A stretch of DNA of 24,452 nucleotides, from NCBI GenBank assembly GCA_025093555.1, contig JAIWNF010000148.1, positions 1 to 24,452 of the forward strand. Direction: 5' to 3'. The DNA comes from Circinella umbellata. Its lineage: Eukaryota > Mucoromycota > Mucoromycetes > Mucorales > Lichtheimiaceae. Position numbers and translations under genes: made by a program. Of the stretch, positions 19,209 through 24,452 are shown piece after piece. How positions within the stretch are numbered: position 1 is the first letter of the stretch; every line of letters starts with the position of its first letter. Under the pieces are notes generated by a model, which searched no databases, was not told the DNA's origin, and worked only from the letters and a program-made list of their open reading frames with translations.

Positions 19209-20991
19209 ATGAACCATAACTATTCAATTAACAGATCGTCTTCAACATCTCCTTCTTCTTCTTCCAACCAAGATGCTGATTCGAATGCCAATCTTCATCA
19301 TACTCATGCTGCAGTATTGGCTGAAAACCAAGCCAAGGAAGCTGAGATCTCGCAACATGTCACTGGTCTCAAAGACAGGCTTCAGGCTAAAAACACAAAG
19401 AATTCTTATAAAAATAGAAAACAAAAATTTCTTGTAAGTTTTACGTTTGGTGTGATAAATTTCAAAGTGTAGGTTTATCTAAACAGAACGTTGTGAATAA
19501 TAGGATTGGTGTACAGAGGAATATCGCTACGAAGTTGAGCCTGGTGTTTTTAAGGTTGATGAAATGGTCACTGAAACAAAGCTTCTTCGGTTTATGGAGG
19601 AGGTCGTTCAACCTGAAGGTAACCGTAAATATAAGTACGATGATGGTGAAATAATGCCGCTTGGTTATGAAAGCAACTAGCAGTATATCAAGGCCATTAT
19701 TAATCTTTATGAGGATCAAGTGGTTAGTGGTGAAAATAAGCATCCCCATCCATGGGGACAAAAGCTTAACACATGGCGTAAAGAAAAAATGCACAACAAT
19801 CACAAAACCTGCCACGAAAATTATGTTGATCGTGGCATTGGTACTTTGAATGATGGATATAATTACAACGAGATGGTCAGTGTCTCGTTATACTTCTTTG
19901 ACCGCGCAACAGAAGCAGAAATGCGAAACCGTGCGTCATTTTTGATGCATCATATGATGATGCTTTGTGGTGAGAGTTCTCGGTTTGCAGAGTTTGTAGA
20001 TCTATTTGGAATGAGTTTTCCCGAGGATGAAATACATTCAACCAGTTGTCCTGTGTTGGCATTTCACACGGAATTTAGAAAGACTCTTTCCAATGGCAAT
20101 CAATCAAATTTTGCTACAATTCGTCATAAAGACGTTCAGGTATGTGCATTTGGAGCTATTGCTTTTTATCTCTTCTACCACTTCCATATATCAAATGAGA
20201 ATTTTCCAGAGTTCACTAAGAACCAAGACTGGTATGGAATTAAACTACTAAAAGGTCAAAATCCAAAAAAAGAAATGGCCTATTCAACAATGAATGATCC
20301 CATTGTTCGGGCATTGCGTGCATGCAACATTACTAGCCTACATACAACCCACGCAGGACGTGGTTCGGGTGCTCGAGATGCTGAATTGCGTGGTGCTACA
20401 GAAGATCAATTGTGACGCCATGGTTGCTGGAACATGGAAAGCATGGAACGTCATTATCTTATGAAACTTTCAAGAAGCTCGATTCGTGCAGTCAATGGAT
20501 TTCCTACGACGCAAGGTTAGTACTGGCTTCCTCGAGCATTGATAGAGCCATCAGAATCTTTGCAATGCAAGATCTTCCCCAAGTTGGACATGTGGTTGAG
20601 ACATGTTGAGAATGGTAATAATGCCGAAAGGTCAATTTCTGCCCAAGGCTTCCTACGCCTTCTCAAAACAATGCGTACCATTATTTTACAAGATGCAGTC
20701 ATACTACAACAGCAATATCCTGCACACCCAATGTTTCGACATCCTATATTTATGGGTAATGAATATCTTGAATTTGCATCAACCTTAGCACATGCAGCTC
20801 GCACAACATCGACGCCTACTGAGTTACGATTACAAGACGCAATTCCTGATGTAAGTCATCGACTCGATACACTGGATACGAAAATGGAGATGTATCATCG
20901 GGCACAAATAGCACTGGGCGACAAGGGCGCTATGAAGGGGTTTCAAACAGCTTGGTATCAACTTTATATCAACTTTATATCGGCTTGCTAG
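19209..20991 (+). pseudogene. Crypton-type tyrosine recombinase / Ndc10-CBF3-like protein, left arm copy, broken
   Basis: Exon 1 (19209-19433) starts at ATG, has a Ser-rich head, then an acidic helix and RLQAKNTKNSYKNRKQKFL, the usual N-terminal core-binding start. A 70-bp intron (19434-19503, GTAAGT..TAG) joins this to DWCTEEY. Exon 2 runs in one frame to TAG 20989-20991. It includes YVDRGIGTL-like and DWYGIKLLKG blocks, the catalytic HxxR as HAGR (20350-20361), GCWN, and the expected nucleophile Tyr in HYL (20455-20457). The tail matches the Ndc10-like C-terminal domain (SLQCKIFPKLDMW, ILQDAVIL). Three in-frame stops kill it: TAG 19678, TGA 20413 (between HxxR and Tyr) and TAG 20518. Length without stops would be about 570 residues, close to Crypton recombinases. 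Confidence 0.75.
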
Positions 20992-20999
20992 GTAAATAT

Positions 21000-21959
21000 C
21001 TAGCTCTTTTCAAATAGCATGATATTCTTTGGGAGAACAACTTTTTTAGCAGATATGAAGTTGTTCAAACAACTTCATATTTCGGTATCTAAAATGGCCG
21101 AGTTCGGGTATAGTATTATTTTTAGATGTGAGGTTATGTAATAAATTGTATGTTGCACTACATTAGGCTGTGGTACCTGATGAATCTTATTTCTTTTTTG
21201 TACAGAGGTCTATATATGGATTTATATTTTGGGGGGGGATTATTTTTTCAGTGAAAATAAATAATAATTTTAAAAAACGAATAGTTTATATGATATGGTA
21301 ATATTACCGATTTTATTATAATTTTAATATTTATAGAATTCTAAATAAGCAAATAAAAAAAAGAAAAAGAAAAGGGGAAAGGGGAAAGGGGAAAGATTGC
21401 GGAAATAAACAAATTTATGTTATATAAAAAAAATAGGATGACTAATGCTAATAAGAATGGAAGGGATGACAATTACAAAACAAATAGTGATGTGCGGAAG
21501 TGTGAAAGGCAAACAATAATGGTATTGACACAAAAAGCAACAAATAATAGTAAGAAAAGAAAAAAATAAATCTATGGGAAAATAGTGTATGAGGGATAAT
21601 TACTTACCTTTGACCGGTCGAGTGGCCATACAAATATCAACTTGAATAGTATTTTTAAAGAAGAAGCAGTTACCATCTATCTATATATATATATATAACA
21701 TAAAAGAATTAAATGATATGAGAAAGAGTTAAAACAAAGAATAGTAACCATTTGAGAAATAAAAATAAATAGAAAACTTACACTTCAATTTTGTTTATAT
21801 TTGACTTGATATAATAAAATACTGATTATTATATAAAAGAACATTGTTAGTAAGAGTTATAAATATAAAGTATCAATATGTATATAGTATTACCATGTAA
21901 AAAACGATGATCGTAATAACGATAGTGCTTGAGAAATCTAGTAGAGTAAAAAAAAGAAT
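21000..21959. other. Noncoding inner left arm of the palindrome
   Basis: AT-rich, with no credible gene. It contains a 28-nt hairpin (21053-21080), a run of eight G near 21231-21238, three GGGGAAA repeats at 21373-21393 and a (TA)n tract near 21681-21696. The right arm (22063-23022) mirrors all of these. Confidence 0.6.
21053..21080. repeat. Perfect 28-nt hairpin after the recombinase stop
   Basis: Arms of 13 nt (ATATGAAGTTGTT / AACAACTTCATAT) with a CA loop, 62 bp beyond the recombinase stop codon. It is mirrored at 22942-22969. A nearby AGAACAACTT (21034-21043) can compete for pairing. It could be a terminator or an end structure of the Crypton element. Confidence 0.6.
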
Positions 21960-23030
21960 GTAAAGTGAAGAGGATAATAAGAACCTTTTTTTTAGAAAAA
22001 AACTTTTGATCTTTTACCATTTTTTTTCTCGAAATCATTTTATCCTTTCTTTCACTTTTACAATTCTTTTTTTTACTCTACTAGATTTCTCAAGCACTAT
22101 CGTTATTACGATCATCGTTTTTTACATGGTAATACTATATACATATTGATACTTTATATTTATAACTCTTACTAACAATGTTCTTTTATATAATAATCAG
22201 TATTTTATTATATCAAGTCAAATATAAACAAAATTGAAGTGTAAGTTTTCTATTTATTTTTATTTCTCAAATGGTTACTATTCTTTGTTTTAACTCTTTC
22301 TCATATCATTTAATTCTTTTATGTTATATATATATATATAGATAGATGGTAACTGCTTCTTCTTTAAAAATACTATTCAAGTTGATATTTGTATGGCCAC
22401 TCGACCGGTCAAAGGTAAGTAATTATCCCTCATACACTATTTTCCCATAGATTTATTTTTTTCTTTTCTTACTATTATTTGTTGCTTTTTGTGTCAATAC
22501 CATTATTGTTTGCCTTTCACACTTCCGCACATCACTATTTGTTTTGTAATTGTCATCCCTTCCATTCTTATTAGCATTAGTCATCCTATTTTTTTTATAT
22601 AACATAAATTTGTTTATTTCCGCAATCTTTCCCCTTTCCCCTTTCCCCTTTTCTTTTTCTTTTTTTTATTTGCTTATTTAGAATTCTATAAATATTAAAA
22701 TTATAATAAAATCGGTAATATTACCATATCATATAAACTATTCGTTTTTTAAAATTATTATTTATTTTCACTGAAAAAATAATCCCCCCCCAAAATATAA
22801 ATCCATATATAGACCTCTGTACAAAAAAGAAATAAGATTCATCAGGTACCACAGCCTAATGTAGTGCAACATACAATTTATTACATAACCTCACATCTAA
22901 AAATAATACTATACCCGAACTCGGCCATTTTAGATACCGAAATATGAAGTTGTTTGAACAACTTCATATCTGCTAAAAAAGTTGTTCTCCCAAAGAATAT
23001 CATGCTATTTGAAAAGAGCTAGATATTTAC

Positions 23031-24452
23031 CTAGCAAGCCGATATAAAGTTGATATAAAGTTGATACCAAGCTGTTTGAAACCCCTTCATAGCGCCCTTG
23101 TCGCCCAGTGCTATTTGTGCCCGATGATACATCTCCATTTTCGTATCCAGTGTATCGAGTCGATGACTTACATCAGGAATTGCGTCTTGTAATCGTAACT
23201 CAGTAGGCGTCGATGTTGTGCGAGCTGCATGTGCTAAGGTTGATGCAAATTCAAGATATTCATTACCCATAAATATAGGATGTCGAAACATTGGGTGTGC
23301 AGGATATTGCTGTTGTAGTATGACTGCATCTTGTAAAATAATGGTACGCATTGTTTTGAGAAGGCGTAGGAAGCCTTGGGCAGAAATTGACCTTTCGGCA
23401 TTATTACCATTCTCAACATGTCTCAACCACATGTCCAACTTGGGGAAGATCTTGCATTGCAAAGATTCTGATGGCTCTATCAATGCTCGAGGAAGCCAGT
23501 ACTAACCTTGCGTCGTAGGAAATCCATTGACTGCACGAATCGGCTTCTTGAAAGTTTCATAAGATAATGACGTTCCATGCTTTCCATGTTCCAGCAACCA
23601 TGGCGTCACAATTGATCTTCTGTAGCACCACGCAATTCAGCATCTCGAGCACCGAACCACGTCCTGCGTGGGTTGTATGTAGCTAGTAATGTTGCATGTA
23701 CGCAATGCCCGAACAATGGGATCATTCATTGTTAAATAAGCCATTTCTTTTTTTGGATTTTGACCTTTTAGCAGTTTAATTCCATACCAGTCTTGGTTCT
23801 TAGTGAACTCTGGAAAATTCTCATTTGATATATGGAAGCGGTAGAAGAGATAAAAAGCAATAGCTCCAAATGCACATACCCGAACGTCTTTATGACGAAT
23901 TGTTGCAAAATTTGATTGATTGCCATTGGAAAGAGTCTTTCCAAATTCCGTGTGAAATGTCAACACAGGACAACTGGTTGAACGTATTTCATCCTCGGGA
24001 AAACTCATTCCAAATAGATCTGCAAACTCTGCAAACCGCGAACGCTCACCACGAAGCATCATCATATGATGCATCAAAAATGACGCACGGTTTCGCATTT
24101 CTGCTTCTGTTACGCGGTCAAAGAAGTATAATGAGACACTGACCATCTCGTTGTAATTATATCCATCGTTCAAAGTACAATACCACGATCAACATAAATT
24201 TCCACGACGGCGGTTTTGCGATTGTTGTGCATTTTTTCCTTTGTCATGTGTTAAGCTTTTGTCCCATGGATGGGGATGCTTATTTTCACCACTAACGACT
24301 TGATCCTCATAAAGATTAATAATGACCTTGATATACTGCTGGTTGCTTTCATGACCCAAGCGGCATTTTTCACCATCATCGTACGCTTACGGATATACCG
24401 TTACTCAGGTTGAAACGACCTCCTCCATAAACCGAAGAAGCTTTGTTTCATG
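23031..24452 (-). pseudogene. Crypton-type recombinase, right arm copy, partial and frameshifted
   Basis: Mirror copy of the left gene, cut by the window end, so the intron and exon 1 are not seen. The last 150 codons (23483-23031) are identical to the left copy. The shared TGA and TAG of the left copy (20413, 20518) are also present here. Further out, single-base deletions break the frame (counterparts of left 20338, 20372, 20479 and about 19842). At the left copy's first stop (TAG 19678) this copy has CAG, so that stop arose in the left copy alone. A 178-codon ORF (24173-23637) covers the middle of the protein and ends early because of the frameshifts. Confidence 0.75.

Larger units (their letters stand above)
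19570..24452. repeat. Large inverted duplication (palindrome) with short spacer
   Basis: The left arm runs from about 19570 to 21959, and the right arm from 22063 to the window end. Paired positions add up to 44022 over the inner arms, so there are no net indels from 21959/22063 out to about 20480/23542. The outer arms drift by single-base deletions in the right copy (sum falls to about 44018). The spacer (21960-22062) is asymmetric but its edges still show weak inverted similarity. The right arm is cut by the window end, so the true length is unknown. Confidence 0.93.

Noticed and set aside
2558..20520. TAA/TAG as glutamine codons (a changed genetic code)
   Set aside because: Long intact frames such as ORF1 (589 codons) and the RT block use CAA/CAG freely and never TAA/TAG inside. 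One arm of the palindrome has CAG where the other has TAG. Mutation explains the stops better.
21373..21393. CRISPR-like or satellite array (GGGGAAA repeats)
   Set aside because: Only three short tandem units with no spacers; a simple repeat in a eukaryotic setting.

Overview
The window is AT-rich eukaryotic DNA, most likely from an early-diverging fungus (Mucoromycota, perhaps Mucorales). Genes carry short introns (59-110 bp) with GT..AG ends. tRNAs have internal promoters and T-run terminators. The mobile elements are fungal types: a Ty3/gypsy remnant, an APE-type LINE, small DNA transposons and a Crypton-like tyrosine recombinase of the Ndc10/CBF3 type. The lineage is inferred from protein style, not from a marker gene.

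Layout. 1-820: a small ORF fragment and a possible membrane protein with a PPLY motif. 820-1720: AT-rich DNA with one promoter-like block. 1720-2700 (minus): a decayed Ty3/gypsy integrase end and an overlapping ORF. 2807-5509 (minus): two decaying spliced genes of unknown function, each with a TATA box before its start. 5510-7880: AT-rich DNA without a convincing gene, ending in a cluster of GCTCAAA/TTTGAGC words. 7892-7963 (minus): an intact tRNA-Asp(GTC).

7964-16439 is a LINE of about 7.0 kb joined exactly to the 5' end of that tRNA. It is flanked by a 16-bp direct repeat made of the first 16 nt of the tRNA. It has two tandem 240-bp promoter monomers, ORF1 (zinc finger plus coiled coil) and ORF2 (endonuclease, reverse transcriptase, C-terminal zinc knuckle). 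ORF2 is interrupted by a 1,432-bp element with 34-bp hairpin-forming terminal inverted repeats, an 8-bp target duplication and a tRNA-Arg-like sequence inside. Beyond the LINE lie the promoter of an older copy (16456-16679), a probable hAT-like non-autonomous element (16680-18506) and a broken ORF (18757-19080).

19209-24452 holds the most striking structure: an inverted duplication with arms of about 2.4 kb around a spacer of about 103 bp. Each arm carries a decayed, originally spliced Crypton/Ndc10-like recombinase gene. The inner 1.48 kb of the arms appears identical, while the outer part differs by a few percent with many CpG/CpA transitions. The right arm runs off the window end.

The window is thus a nest of mobile elements. 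Many of the premature stops look like C-to-T changes in CAR or CGA codons.
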